64,000 nt of DNA from Paenibacillus oleatilyticus (GCF_018998565.1 NZ_JAHNZO010000036.1:1-64000); one strand, 5' to 3'; shown: positions 43,328 through 51,742, counted from the first letter of the stretch. Made by a program: numbers and translations. Notes: generated by a model not told the origin, from the letters alone.

Positions 43328-44443
43328 TTATAAGGCCAGCTTCAGCATGATGCTTAACTTTCCTTCCTCCAGCCGGACGCCGTTTACCTGCAAAAACGAG
43401 GCGATATTTTGGGGGTAGATCCCCAGATCAAAGCTTTTTTCGAATTCTTCCACCGTCGTGGAAGGCAGGGAAAAGCCGTTGAACTGCATTTCCAAAATCC
43501 GGAACCGGATAAACGGTTTTCCGCTTCCGTCGTCCATTGCGGCCATCTCGTAGCTTCCCCGGATCATGACGGCAATATCGCCTTCCTGCCCGGAGGCCGA
43601 TACTTGATCGGGATAGAAGTGAAACGTCAGATTGCGGAACCGTTCATTTTTTTTGCGCAAAAAATCGTTTAATTCGCTGTCCGTCATCTGAAACGTATAG
43701 TTTACCCCGTTCATAACCAGGTTGCCATTCTTGCTCTTGTCGCCGCCGGACGTCACCAGCTCGGGAAGCTGCTGCATCGCACTCGCAAGCGCTTGGAAGT
43801 ACGTCTTGAACAGCGGAATGCCCTTGTCCTCCCACAGCTTGTTGAGCTCAAGCATTTGCTGCTGAAGCAGCGCCGCCTGTTCCTTGCTATCGGCGAGCTG
43901 AGCGTCGACTTCTTTCTGGAGCACGGTAAGCCGTTCCCGCTGCTGCAAGTACCGCTCTTTCGTCCGCTGCAGGGAGGTATGGGCTTCAGCCAGCTCTTTT
44001 TTGACCGAGGCCAGCCGCTGCCATGCATCCGTATGACGCTGCAGCGCTTGTTTATCGTTGCGCAGAATCATTTGCAGATAGTCGAGCACCGAAACCGCAT
44101 CGGAGAAAGAACCCACCGAGAACAGCAGCACCCACAGCGAATCGCGGTCGCCCATGTAATAAGAGCGGACGACTTTGGCGGCGTGTATTTTCGCCTCGCT
44201 TGTAGAATGCTCCGCTTCGCGAATTTGCTGTTCTGCGCTCTGCATCTGTGCCTGGAGCTTGATTTCCTGGTCGGCAATGCGGCTTAGCTCCTGATCGATC
44301 TCATAGATGGTCAAGCCTTTCTGCAGCAAGCTTCTGTCCGCTTGTCCGCTTTCCGCATACGCGGAATAGGGCCACAAGACGGATAAACATCCGTATACCG
44401 AGAAAAGCGCAAGGATAGCCCATTGGCGTATATTCACACGCAT
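43328..44443 (-). CDS. Secreted coiled-coil protein of unknown function
   Basis: This 371-residue protein has a signal peptide (WAILALFSVYGCLSVLWPYSAYAE) and a long coiled coil (about residues 45-205; IADQEIKLQAQMQSAEQQIREAEHS and QQRERLTVLQKEVDAQLADSKEQ) like the regulatory helices of PcsB/CwlO-type hydrolases. A globular C-terminal domain with MNGVNYTFQMTDSELNDFL and VNGVRLEEGKLSIML follows. No catalytic NlpC/P60 or CHAP motif is present. The start is ATG 44443 after GGGAGGG. Confidence 0.75.
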   Translation of the reverse strand: MRVNIRQWAILALFSVYGCLSVLWPYSAYAESGQADRSLLQKGLTIYEIDQELSRIADQEIKLQAQMQSAEQQIREAEHSTSEAKIHAAKVVRSYYMGDRDSLWVLLFSVGSFSDAVSVLDYLQMILRNDKQALQRHTDAWQRLASVKKELAEAHTSLQRTKERYLQQRERLTVLQKEVDAQLADSKEQAALLQQQMLELNKLWEDKGIPLFKTYFQALASAMQQLPELVTSGGDKSKNGNLVMNGVNYTFQMTDSELNDFLRKKNERFRNLTFHFYPDQVSASGQEGDIAVMIRGSYEMAAMDDGSGKPFIRFRILEMQFNGFSLPSTTVEEFEKSFDLGIYPQNIASFLQVNGVRLEEGKLSIMLKLAL

Positions 44444-44496
44444 GTCCCTCCCGTCCTTTCAACTAAAGATTATCATAGGAATGGGAAAAACATGAC

Positions 44497-44524
44497 AAAA
44501 AAATTCCACGGCGCTGTGCCATGG
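44497..44524 (-). terminator. Terminator after the 44541 lipoprotein gene
   Basis: On the minus strand CCATGGC (44524-44518) pairs with GCCGTGG (44512-44506), one G-U pair, then a T-run. It separates the lipoprotein gene from the coiled-coil gene. Confidence 0.75.
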
Positions 44525-44540
44525 GAGGGCTTCCGTCACG

Positions 44541-45485
44541 TTACTTTTTGCCCGCTTGAGGCTTAGGGAGCAATCGTAAAATGTCTTCCGCATGTTTTAC
44601 CTGCTTCGGCGTTTCTTTCGTAAAGGCAGGCGTCTGATTGATCTCTTGCACCTTGTACGTCCATTCCACGCTGTTTTTCGCATCGTTTCCGCCTTCGACT
44701 GAAAAATAAAGCTTTCCGGTTTGCTCACGGATAAAACCTTGATTGTCGATCAGGATACTTAGCGTCGTAGGAGCTTCGATCTTGATCCGCTCCAGCGAAG
44801 TTTTCCATTCCCCGGTTTGTCCCGTTCCGCTCAGTCCGCTGGTCATCAGCTCGTTCAGCACGGACGGCAGTGCGGTGGTGAAATATTTTGCCGCTTCCTG
44901 CTTGTTTTTGTTCGTCACCGTAAGCGTAATGCGCTTCGCCGGCTCGCCGTCGGCAAGCTTTTCGTCCTTACTGCCAGGTTCCAGCCAGTTCGGGTTGACC
45001 CCTTCCAGCAGCTTGCCCGTCAGGGAAGCGCTCAGCCTTCCGGTGTTTTTAAGCTTGTCCGCTTGCTTATCCAGAGGCAGCATCAAATATTCGTCCGCTT
45101 TCGTAATGGCTGGCATCTGCAGATACATTTTGTTATCTTTAAGAAGAAACGGCAGTTCGATGGGCGAGGCCGCGCCTTTCGGCGTTAGTTTGACCGAGGC
45201 TTCCATTCGGACCGGATCTGCCAGCGAAACGAGCCCGCTGTATTCGAATTTGCTTTCTTTGACCAGGCCCAGCAAAGCGGCAGTTACCGGTTGCGAGCCC
45301 GAAAATAAAGAAGCGTCCAGCTTCAGCTCCGCTTCCCCGGCATATCGGTAGCTTTGGATTTGCTCCTGCTTGGCGACAGCCTGCATCAAATCCTGCTTCA
45401 CCTGCTGATGATCGGTGCAGGCGGACGTGAGCAGAACGGTGCAGCTTATAAGCGCTGCGCAGAAGATGGTTCGTGGTTTAAACAA
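44541..45485 (-). CDS. Lipoprotein of unknown function
   Basis: This 314-residue lipoprotein has signal MFKPRTIFCAALISCTVLLTSAC with the modified Cys in TSAC. The mature part is a beta-rich domain of the LolA/LppX-like type (SYRYAGEAELKLDASLF... FEYSGLVSLADPVRMEAS), by eye. The start is TTG 45485, nine bases from GGAGAGG. It has its own promoter and terminator. Confidence 0.78.
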   Translation of the reverse strand: MFKPRTIFCAALISCTVLLTSACTDHQQVKQDLMQAVAKQEQIQSYRYAGEAELKLDASLFSGSQPVTAALLGLVKESKFEYSGLVSLADPVRMEASVKLTPKGAASPIELPFLLKDNKMYLQMPAITKADEYLMLPLDKQADKLKNTGRLSASLTGKLLEGVNPNWLEPGSKDEKLADGEPAKRITLTVTNKNKQEAAKYFTTALPSVLNELMTSGLSGTGQTGEWKTSLERIKIEAPTTLSILIDNQGFIREQTGKLYFSVEGGNDAKNSVEWTYKVQEINQTPAFTKETPKQVKHAEDILRLLPKPQAGKK

Positions 45486-45517
45486 GGCTCTGCTTCCTCT
45501 CCTATTTTTCTCATCCT

Positions 45518-45546
45518 ATTATAGCGAGTAGGGGCAATTTTGTCTT
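45518..45546 (-). promoter_or_regulatory. Promoter of the 44541 lipoprotein gene
   Basis: On the minus strand AAGACA (45546-45541) and TATAAT (45523-45518) are spaced by 17 bases. It lies just upstream of the TTG start at 45485. Confidence 0.55.
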
Positions 45547-45574
45547 TAGTAATTTGGCGAGAGGCGGTAGACGC

Positions 45575-46702
45575 ATGAAAACGGAGCAGGCGAACGATTC
45601 CCCGCTGCTGCAAGCGATTCGGGAACGGATTGAAATGCAGCCGGACCGGGCGATTTCGTTCCGGGACTATATGGATTTGTGCTTGTATCATCCAAGCTTG
45701 GGCTATTATATGAATTCGAATCGCAAAATCGGCCGGGCGGGCGACTTTTATACTAGCGCTTCGGTCGGCAGTGTGCTTGGCGACATGCTGGCCGCCTACC
45801 TTCGAAGCTTTGCAGAAACGCGGAGCGGCGATGTTTGCTTAACGGAGTGGGGAGGGGGCGACGGAACTTTAGCGAGACAAATGCTTGACGCGATCCGGAG
45901 CGGCTCTCCGGCGCTATATGCGCGGCTGCGCTTCATTAGCGTCGAAAGGAGTCCGGTGCACCGGAGTCTTCAATCGGAGGCGCTAGCGCCTCATATGGAG
46001 CTTGTGAGCTACCTCACAGCCGAGGAGTGGCACGCGGCAGGCCCTTGGCCCAATACGCTGGTTTTGTCCAACGAGCTGCCGGATGCCTTTCCGGTGTACC
46101 TTATCGTAAGCCGCGAAGCGGGATGGCGGGAAATTATGGTGGGCTGGGATGACGAACGAAGCTGCCTGACGGAGGCGGAAAGACCGTTATCGAGCGGCGA
46201 GCTTGAGGTCTTTATCCGCAAGGAAGCGATTCCGCCGAGGACGGGTCAGCGGTTCGAGATCAATTTGGACGCGCTGCGCTGGCTTCGGACGGTTGCCGGC
46301 AGCATGGGGAACGGCAGTGTGCTGCTGACGATCGACTACGGGCACGTCAGGGAAGAGCTGTACGCTCCGCACCGGATGAACGGAACGCTGCTGTGCTACT
46401 GGAAGCATCAGGCCTCCGACACGCCGCTGCAGTTCCCTGGCGAACAGGATATGACCGCCCATGTCAATTTCAGCGCGTTGATCGATGCCGGGAAGGAAGC
46501 GGGTCTGGAGCCTTTGGGCCTGTTCAGCCAGAAGCAATTTTTGCTGGAGCAGGGATTGCTTGACGAGCTGAGCGATCATGACGCCCGGGACCCGTTCTCG
46601 CCGCAAGCCCGGCGCAATCGGGCCATTCGACAGCTGCTCCTCAGCGACGGGATGAGTGAGCTATTCAAGGTTTTAGTTCAAAAAAAAGGCGAACCGCACT
46701 GA
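45575..46702 (+). CDS. SAM-dependent methyltransferase, MidA/NDUFAF7 family
   Basis: This 375-residue protein is of the DUF185/MidA family. Conserved blocks are FRDYMDLCLYHPSLGYYM, GRAGDFYTSASVGSVLG, the SAM-binding LTEWGGGDGTLARQM (the usual Gly-rich motif with Asp) and VLSNELPDAFPV. In mitochondria this family methylates a complex I subunit; the bacterial target is unknown. ATG 45575 has GAGAGGCGG at good spacing. The terminator stem begins inside the last codons. Confidence 0.88.
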   Translation: MKTEQANDSPLLQAIRERIEMQPDRAISFRDYMDLCLYHPSLGYYMNSNRKIGRAGDFYTSASVGSVLGDMLAAYLRSFAETRSGDVCLTEWGGGDGTLARQMLDAIRSGSPALYARLRFISVERSPVHRSLQSEALAPHMELVSYLTAEEWHAAGPWPNTLVLSNELPDAFPVYLIVSREAGWREIMVGWDDERSCLTEAERPLSSGELEVFIRKEAIPPRTGQRFEINLDALRWLRTVAGSMGNGSVLLTIDYGHVREELYAPHRMNGTLLCYWKHQASDTPLQFPGEQDMTAHVNFSALIDAGKEAGLEPLGLFSQKQFLLEQGLLDELSDHDARDPFSPQARRNRAIRQLLLSDGMSELFKVLVQKKGEPH

Positions 46703-46723
46703 AGCTTGCGGTTCGCCTTTTTT
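46684..46723. terminator. Bidirectional terminator overlapping the MidA-like stop codon
   Basis: AAAAGGCGAACCGCA (46684-46698) and its exact complement (46707-46721) form a 15 bp stem around an eight-base loop that contains the stop codon. It serves this gene and the convergent small membrane gene. Confidence 0.92.
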
Positions 46724-46761
46724 GTCTCCGTATTCGCTTACTTTTTTCCGGACTGGCAGGA

Positions 46762-46992
46762 TTAGATGGACATTTTGAAAAATGACCAGTAGGTAAACCC
46801 TGTAAACGAAACAATCATGTAGCCCCAAAAAATCAATATGTAGGCACGTTCGGACAATTTCATGTATCCTAACAGCGTGAAAATCGCCGTCTGGGCGAAA
46901 AAGATGAGCGCCATCGGAATAAAGTCGCCGGCCAACGCCATGAGCCCGATTACGAGCGTCCAGAAGCCGAGAACGCGAAACATGCGATCCAT
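46762..46992 (-). CDS. Small membrane protein (DUF2626)
   Basis: This 76-residue protein has about three hydrophobic segments and begins MDRMFRVLGFWTLVIGLMALAGDFIPMAL, matching the DUF2626 family of Bacilli. Function is unknown. A GGGGG-rich site lies just before the start. Confidence 0.82.
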   Translation of the reverse strand: MDRMFRVLGFWTLVIGLMALAGDFIPMALIFFAQTAIFTLLGYMKLSERAYILIFWGYMIVSFTGFTYWSFFKMSI

Positions 46993-47294
46993 CCTGTATC
47001 CCCCTCTCTTTGGTCACGATCGATACTTATGTACTACCCACCATTATAGCGAAAGCCTTCTTTCGTGTAAACGCCCAATCCGTGACGAATTTTAGTCAAA
47101 TTTTTAGCCCTTCGCAACATATCGTTGCCCAAATCCGCCCAAACGATGTATGACCGCCTTGAAAATTGGCAATACAAATTACTAGAAAAGTATTCTATGA
47201 ACTCTACCATGGGCATAGAGATAAAGTAACGCAGCACTTTATGCATCACGAACATAGATGCGGATGAACCTATAGGGGTTAGGAGGACGGCTTG
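46993..47294. other. Intergenic region with possible forespore promoter
   Basis: There is no gene here. GTATT (47190-47194) and GGGCATAGAG (47211-47220) resemble a sigma-F/G -35 and -10 at suitable spacing before rsfA, but matches are partial. A seven-base ATAAAGT/ACTTTAT dyad lies near 47221-47242. The rest shows nothing clear. Confidence 0.3.
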
Positions 47295-47945
47295 ATGACG
47301 GCAATCAGACAAGACGCTTGGAGCGAGGAAGACGATTTGATATTGGCGGAGGTGACGTTAAGACATATTCGCGAAGGCAGCACGCAGCTGTCCGCTTTTG
47401 AGGAAGTGGGCGAAAAAATAGGTAGAACCGCGGCCGCTTGCGGCTTCCGCTGGAACAGCTTCGTCCGCAAGAAATACGAGGCGGCGATTCAGATTGCCAA
47501 AGCGCAGCGCCAAAAAAGGAACCAGCACCGCAAGCATACGAGCGCGTTCGCATCCGTTGCGGGCAGCGGCATGGGCGGCCCATTGGCTTCGGAAGGCGCG
47601 GTGCGCAGCGACGGTATCGTGGAAGAGTTGTCGATCGACGCCGTTATCCGCTTCCTGCGGCAGTGGAAAGGAAGCTATCAGGAAATGGTACGGCATGTAA
47701 GGCAGCTTGAGAAGGAGCTGAATGAGAAGCAGGATGAGCTTGAACGGCTGCGCAGTCTCAATGACGAGCTGAATCGGCAGGTCAGTGACGTTTCGACCGA
47801 TTACCGCGTCGTGAACGACGATTACAAAGCGCTTATCCAGATTATGGATCGGGCCCGCAAGCTTGCTTTTCTGGCAGAGGAAGAAGAGGAAAGCAAAACA
47901 CGTTTTAAAATGGATGAAAACGGGAATCTGGAACGGATCGAATAA
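47295..47945 (+). CDS. rsfA: RsfA-family prespore transcription regulator
   Basis: This 216-residue protein has an N-terminal Myb/SANT-like DNA-binding domain (DAWSEEDDLILAEVTLRHIREGSTQLSAFEEVGEKIGRTAAACGFRWNSFVRKKY). A variable linker and a C-terminal coiled coil (RQLEKELNEKQDELERLRSLNDEL) follow. RsfA in B. subtilis modulates sigma-F-dependent forespore genes. ATG 47295 is eight bases from AGGAGG. It opens the rsfA-panE-bshC block. Confidence 0.92.
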   Translation: MTAIRQDAWSEEDDLILAEVTLRHIREGSTQLSAFEEVGEKIGRTAAACGFRWNSFVRKKYEAAIQIAKAQRQKRNQHRKHTSAFASVAGSGMGGPLASEGAVRSDGIVEELSIDAVIRFLRQWKGSYQEMVRHVRQLEKELNEKQDELERLRSLNDELNRQVSDVSTDYRVVNDDYKALIQIMDRARKLAFLAEEEEESKTRFKMDENGNLERIE

Positions 47946-47971
47946 CCGGAACCGTCTCATAAAAAAGGAAG

Positions 47972-48015
47972 AGCCCCCGAATCGGGCTGCCATAGGCGCC
48001 GGTTCCGGGGTTTTT
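47972..48015 (+). terminator. Probable terminator after rsfA
   Basis: CCCCGAATCGG (about 47974-47984) pairs imperfectly with CCGGTTCCGGGG (47999-48010), and TTTTT follows. A smaller AGCCC/GGGCT hairpin overlaps. Confidence 0.6.
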
Positions 48016-48081
48016 GTGCGTGCCCCGTCATTTTTTGCTATGATAGACAGTACAAACTTTTAGTGCGCGGGGGAGAAAGAC

Positions 48082-49086
48082 ATGGGCCGTTTTACGGTGA
48101 TTGGCGCAGGGGCGCTCGGAACGTTGTTTGCGGTCAGATTATCCAAAGCGGGGCACGAGGTTGAGGTTGTCGTCCGCCGTGCCGAGCGGAAAGCTGAAAT
48201 CGAAGCTGCCGGACTGCGCTTGACCGATGCCGTTTCGGGATCGGAGGAAAAGAGCGCTCGGGCCGTGATTAAGGCTTTTCCCCGCGTTCGGCTGTGGGAG
48301 GAAAAGGAAGCGTTCGGGGGAAAGGACGGAAGCGGGCCGCATTTTATCCTGCTAGCCGTGAAGCAGTCCGCCATAACCCGGGAGCTCGGGCTCGAACTTG
48401 CTCGGCGCATGGGCCCCTCGGCATGGATGGTCTGCTTGCAGAACGGCATCGGGCATCTGGAGACGCTGGCTGCGCATGTACCGGTGGAACGGCTGCTTGC
48501 AGCTGTGACGACGGAAGGCGCGATGATCTCCTCCGCCGGCGAAGCCGTTCATACGGGGAGCGGTACGACCTGGGTAGGCGCAGCAGGGGACGAAAGGGGC
48601 GAAGTTTCGGAAATCGCGCAAAAAAATCTGGTTTATTGGCTGCAATTGGCAGGATTTAGCGCATCCATGTCGAAAAACATCTCTAGCCGTATTTGGCAAA
48701 AGCTTCTTATTAATGCCGTCATTAATCCTCTCACCGCCTTGCTGCGGGTGCCGAACGGCGAGCTTCTGAGTTTGCCGGGAGCCGGAGAGCTGATGCGTGC
48801 TTTGTACGAAGAAGGGGGTACTCTGGCGCGTGCGCTTGGGATACGGCTGGAGCCGGATCTGTGGGAGCAGCTGCTGGAGGTATGCCGGCGGACCGCAACC
48901 AACCGGTCGTCCATGCTTCAGGACATGACGGCTGGCCGTCTTACGGAAATCGACGCCATTACGGGAGGATTGCTGCGGGAGGCGGACCGTAGCGGAATAG
49001 CGCTTCCGACGCATCTTACCGTATACCGGCTGATCAAGGCGGCGGAAGCTGGGCATCGGCCCTGCCGGCCGAACATTATCGATTGA
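48082..49086 (+). CDS. panE: 2-dehydropantoate 2-reductase
   Basis: This 334-residue NADPH-dependent ketopantoate reductase makes pantoate for coenzyme A. The Rossmann motif FTVIGAGALGTLFAVRLSKAG is at the N-terminus, LAVKQSA and VCLQNGIGH follow, and the catalytic Lys/Asn region is RIWQKLLINAVINPLTALL. In B. subtilis the orthologue (ylbQ) has the same place before bshC. Confidence 0.93.
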   Translation: MGRFTVIGAGALGTLFAVRLSKAGHEVEVVVRRAERKAEIEAAGLRLTDAVSGSEEKSARAVIKAFPRVRLWEEKEAFGGKDGSGPHFILLAVKQSAITRELGLELARRMGPSAWMVCLQNGIGHLETLAAHVPVERLLAAVTTEGAMISSAGEAVHTGSGTTWVGAAGDERGEVSEIAQKNLVYWLQLAGFSASMSKNISSRIWQKLLINAVINPLTALLRVPNGELLSLPGAGELMRALYEEGGTLARALGIRLEPDLWEQLLEVCRRTATNRSSMLQDMTAGRLTEIDAITGGLLREADRSGIALPTHLTVYRLIKAAEAGHRPCRPNIID

Positions 49087-49102
49087 AATCGGGTGATATC
49101 GC

Positions 49103-49498
49103 TTGAGTGCATTGTTTGGATGGCTGCAGCAGCTTTATACATTTCTTGCGCTTGTTCCGTTTGTCGCTTTTTTCATCGTATGGGTTATCGTTTACTATTA
49201 TACGAAAGACAAGCGCAGAGCCACGCATCTCAGCATGGATATCACCACGTTATTCCTTATCGGCTCGGTTTCGTTCATGAGCCGGAATTTGTTCGATTCG
49301 GGAATGCTGCTGTGGACGATCGTGCTGCTGTTTCTCGTTGCCGCCGGCTTGCTTGGAAATATGCAAAACCGGCTTAAGGGAAAGATCGATTTGATCAAGA
49401 TCGCCAGAACGCTGGGCCGGCTTGGCTTTGTGCTGCTGACGGCCTGCTATGTTCTCCTGCTGTTCATCGGCATCGGCAAATATATGATCAACTCGTAA
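49103..49498 (+). CDS. DUF3397-family membrane protein
   Basis: This 131-residue protein has four hydrophobic helices (LVPFVAFFIVWVIVYYY, ITTLFLIGSVSFM, LLWTIVLLFLVAAGLLG, LGFVLLTACYVLLLFIGIG) and matches the DUF3397 type found next to bshC. Function is unknown. The start is TTG 49103 after GGGTGAT, 17 bases after panE. Confidence 0.82.
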   Translation: MSALFGWLQQLYTFLALVPFVAFFIVWVIVYYYTKDKRRATHLSMDITTLFLIGSVSFMSRNLFDSGMLLWTIVLLFLVAAGLLGNMQNRLKGKIDLIKIARTLGRLGFVLLTACYVLLLFIGIGKYMINS

Positions 49499-49606
49499 AG
49501 AGATGAAGAGACGAGCGTACTTCATTTGAGGGAGGACATCGTGCGAGGCTGCATATGGAACGCAAATCCACGTTGCAGCGATTGACGAATAAAATTCTGC
49601 CATTTT

Positions 49607-49640
49607 TGAGAGTCTAACCCAAAAGGCTCTTATTTTTTTT
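49607..49640 (+). terminator. Terminator upstream of the opp promoter
   Basis: TGAGAGTCT (49607-49615) pairs with AGGCTCTTA (49624-49632), with two G-U pairs, and a run of eight T ends at 49640. It closes the panE/DUF3397 transcript. Confidence 0.75.
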
Positions 49641-49668
49641 GTGATTAAACTACGAAAAGTGATATAAT
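49639..49668 (+). promoter_or_regulatory. opp promoter candidate P1
   Basis: TTGTGA (49639-49644) and TATAAT (49663-49668) are spaced by 18 bases. Confidence 0.55.
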
Positions 49669-49711
49669 AATACTAAATACTACAAAAAATGGCCAGAAAC
49701 AAAAAATAACA

Positions 49712-49762
49712 CTGGATTTTATTAACCCCTGGTTGTATAATTTCTATTTGGTAACGGTTACA
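49712..49762 (+). promoter_or_regulatory. opp promoter candidate P2 with cre-like CcpA box
   Basis: TATAAT (49736-49741) has TGGATT (49712-49717) 18 bases upstream. Just after it, TGGTAACGGTTACA (49749-49762) matches the CcpA cre consensus at 13 of 14 positions and contains the perfect palindrome GTAACGGTTAC. It would cover the transcription start, consistent with carbon catabolite repression. Confidence 0.55.
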
Positions 49763-49826
49763 TTCAACAGGGTCTTTACTTTTCCGCTGGAATCTTATAT
49801 CATCAAAGGGTGTCATGTAAGGTGTG

Positions 49827-49861
49827 AATTCTATGTCATGTTATATAACACGACAAGAATT
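49827..49861 (+). repeat. Long palindrome in the opp leader
   Basis: The core is GTTATATAAC (49840-49849), flanked by TGTC/GACA (49834-49837 and 49852-49855) and then AATTCT/AGAATT (49827-49832 and 49856-49861), with two mismatched bases and one bulge. It lies about 25 bases before the oppA ribosome binding site, so it could be an operator or an mRNA stem. Confidence 0.65.
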
Positions 49862-49902
49862 AACATATATTTACATAAATTAAAAAGGAGGAAGTCATTT
49901 TC

Positions 49903-51567
49903 ATGAAGTATAACAAGCTTCTTGTCCTGGCATCGGTTACCGCTATGCTTGGTACGACCGTTGCAGGCTGTTCAGGCAACACAGATAACAACCAGCAAGC
50001 AGGGGGCGCAGACAATAAAAAAGCTCCGGCTCAAGAAATTAGAATCAACCTTGCGGCAGAACCGCCGGCGATCGACAGCTCCGTCGCAACGACGAATCCT
50101 TCTTTTACAATTCTTAACGCGGTGAACGAAGGTCTGTACCGTCTGGATGCAGAAGGCAAGCCGCAACCTGGTCTTGCGAAAGAGCTTCCGAAAATTTCCC
50201 CGGACGGCCTCGTATATACGATCACGCTTCGCGACGGTTTGACATGGGCCGACGGCTCGCCGCTGAAAGCAAGCGATTTTGTATGGGCTTACCAACGTAC
50301 GTTGGACCCGGCGACAAAAGCGAAATACGCAACCATGCTCTCCTGGATCAAAGGCGGCGTCGCATTGAATAAAGCGAAGCCGGAAGAAGTGGAAGCGAAG
50401 AAAGCCGAGCTGGGCGTAAAAGCAAAAGACGACAAAACGCTTGAAATTACGCTGGAAAGACCGGTTGCGTTCTTCACCGACCAATTGGCTATGCCGCTCT
50501 TCTTCCCGCAAAAACCGGATTTTGTCAAAGCGCAAGGCGACAAAAACGGCGCCGATGCCGACAAAATTATCGGTGCGGGTCCGTTCAAAATGGAAAAATG
50601 GGACCACGAGCAGCAAATCGTTCTCGTCAAAAACGACAAGTACTGGGATGCTGCAAACGTGAAACTGAACAAAGTAACCGTCAACGTGGTAAAAGACGCC
50701 AACACGGCTCTTAACATGTACGAGACGGACCAAGTTGACCTGACGGAGCTTCGCGGCGAGCAGGCCAAAGCTTACCAAGGCAAGCCGGATTTGACGCTGA
50801 AGAAAGAATTCGTAACAGGTTACCTGATGTTCCACAATTCGAAGTTCCCGGCGTTTGCGAACGTGAAAATCCGCCAAGCTCTCGGCATGGCGATTGACCG
50901 CAAAGCTTACAACGAAGTTGTCAACGGGGGAACGTCCATTCCTTCGACAGGTCTGGTTCCGGTAACCGTTCTTGACGGCAACAAGCAGGAATTCCGTAAA
51001 GTAGCGGGTGATACCGAACCTGCTTTCGATGTGGCAAAAGCGAAGCAGCTTCTGGCTGAAGGCTTGAAAGAGCTGAACATGACTTCCTTGCCGAAGTTCA
51101 AGCTGACGGCTGACGATACCGAAGGCGCGAAAAAGACGATTGAGTTCGTTCAAGCTCAATGGAAGCAGAACCTCGGAGTTGACGTTGACGGCGAGCCGCT
51201 GCCATTCGCACTGCGCGTGAAAAACATGCAAGAAAACAATTTCGACGCTCTGTTCGCACTGTGGGGCGCCGATTACAACGATCCGATGACGTTCCTCGAC
51301 ATGTGGTTGTCCGACAACAAATCCTTCAACTATGTCGCATACAACAACAAAGCGTATGACGATCTGGTTAAAGGCGCAGACAAAGAAGTCGACTTGGCGA
51401 AACGTTCCAAAATGCTGATCGATGCCGAGAAGCAGCTGATGGCTGATCTTCCGATTTCTCCGCTCTACTTCCGCACGAGACCTTACGCGAAGAAACCGAA
51501 CGTAGAAGGCCTGATTTTGCCGCCTATGTCCAAAGAATGGGAACTGAAATGGGTTTCCATTAAGTAA
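49903..51567 (+). CDS. oppA: Oligopeptide ABC transporter, substrate-binding lipoprotein
   Basis: This 554-residue binding protein captures oligopeptides outside the cell. The signal peptide ends in the lipobox VAGC (Cys modified), then a Gln/Asn/Lys linker. The SBP_bac_5 fold shows INLAAEPPAIDSSVATTNPSF, DGLTWADGSPLKASDFVWAYQRTLDP and IIGAGPFKMEKWDHEQQIVLVKNDKYWD. The start ATG 49903 has AAGGAGG. A terminator separates it from oppB, which usually gives an excess of the binding protein. Confidence 0.95.
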   Translation: MKYNKLLVLASVTAMLGTTVAGCSGNTDNNQQAGGADNKKAPAQEIRINLAAEPPAIDSSVATTNPSFTILNAVNEGLYRLDAEGKPQPGLAKELPKISPDGLVYTITLRDGLTWADGSPLKASDFVWAYQRTLDPATKAKYATMLSWIKGGVALNKAKPEEVEAKKAELGVKAKDDKTLEITLERPVAFFTDQLAMPLFFPQKPDFVKAQGDKNGADADKIIGAGPFKMEKWDHEQQIVLVKNDKYWDAANVKLNKVTVNVVKDANTALNMYETDQVDLTELRGEQAKAYQGKPDLTLKKEFVTGYLMFHNSKFPAFANVKIRQALGMAIDRKAYNEVVNGGTSIPSTGLVPVTVLDGNKQEFRKVAGDTEPAFDVAKAKQLLAEGLKELNMTSLPKFKLTADDTEGAKKTIEFVQAQWKQNLGVDVDGEPLPFALRVKNMQENNFDALFALWGADYNDPMTFLDMWLSDNKSFNYVAYNNKAYDDLVKGADKEVDLAKRSKMLIDAEKQLMADLPISPLYFRTRPYAKKPNVEGLILPPMSKEWELKWVSIK

Positions 51568-51617
51568 TCCGTTTCTCCCGATGAACCATAGTAAGTAGTG
51601 GCTGATTCGTCAACGAG

Positions 51618-51655
51618 GGGGCCGTTCTGATCTTTGGAACGGCTCCGATTTTTTC
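51618..51655 (+). terminator. Intercistronic terminator after oppA
   Basis: GGGGCCGTTC (51618-51627) pairs with GAACGGCTCC (51637-51646), one G-U pair, followed by a T-rich tract. It probably lets only part of the transcripts reach oppBCDF. Confidence 0.82.
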
Positions 51656-51691
51656 TGTAACGAAATTGCCCTCTGTTCGGAGGAAGCGGAG

Positions 51692-51742
51692 CTGCTTCGC
51701 AAACATAGTCTTGCTTTGGAGCGGTCTATGCTTGCGAAGCAG
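51692..51742 (+). repeat. 17 bp inverted repeat between oppA and oppB
   Basis: Positions 51692-51708 and 51726-51742 are inverted copies (CTGCTTCGCAAaCATAG) with one mismatch and a 17-base loop. No T-run follows, so it may stabilise the downstream mRNA. Confidence 0.75.

Larger units (their letters stand above)
49499..49902. other. AT-rich control region upstream of oppA
   Basis: This 404-base gap is strikingly AT-rich compared with its surroundings. It holds a terminator (49607-49640), two candidate promoters (49639-49668 and 49712-49741), a cre-like box (49749-49762), a long palindrome (49827-49861), and the AAGGAGG of oppA at 49885-49891. No open frame is convincing. Confidence 0.7.

Noticed and set aside
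49972..51231. Minus-strand open frame (419 codons) opposite oppA
   Set aside because: Phe/Arg-rich translation without motifs; a shadow of oppA codon use.
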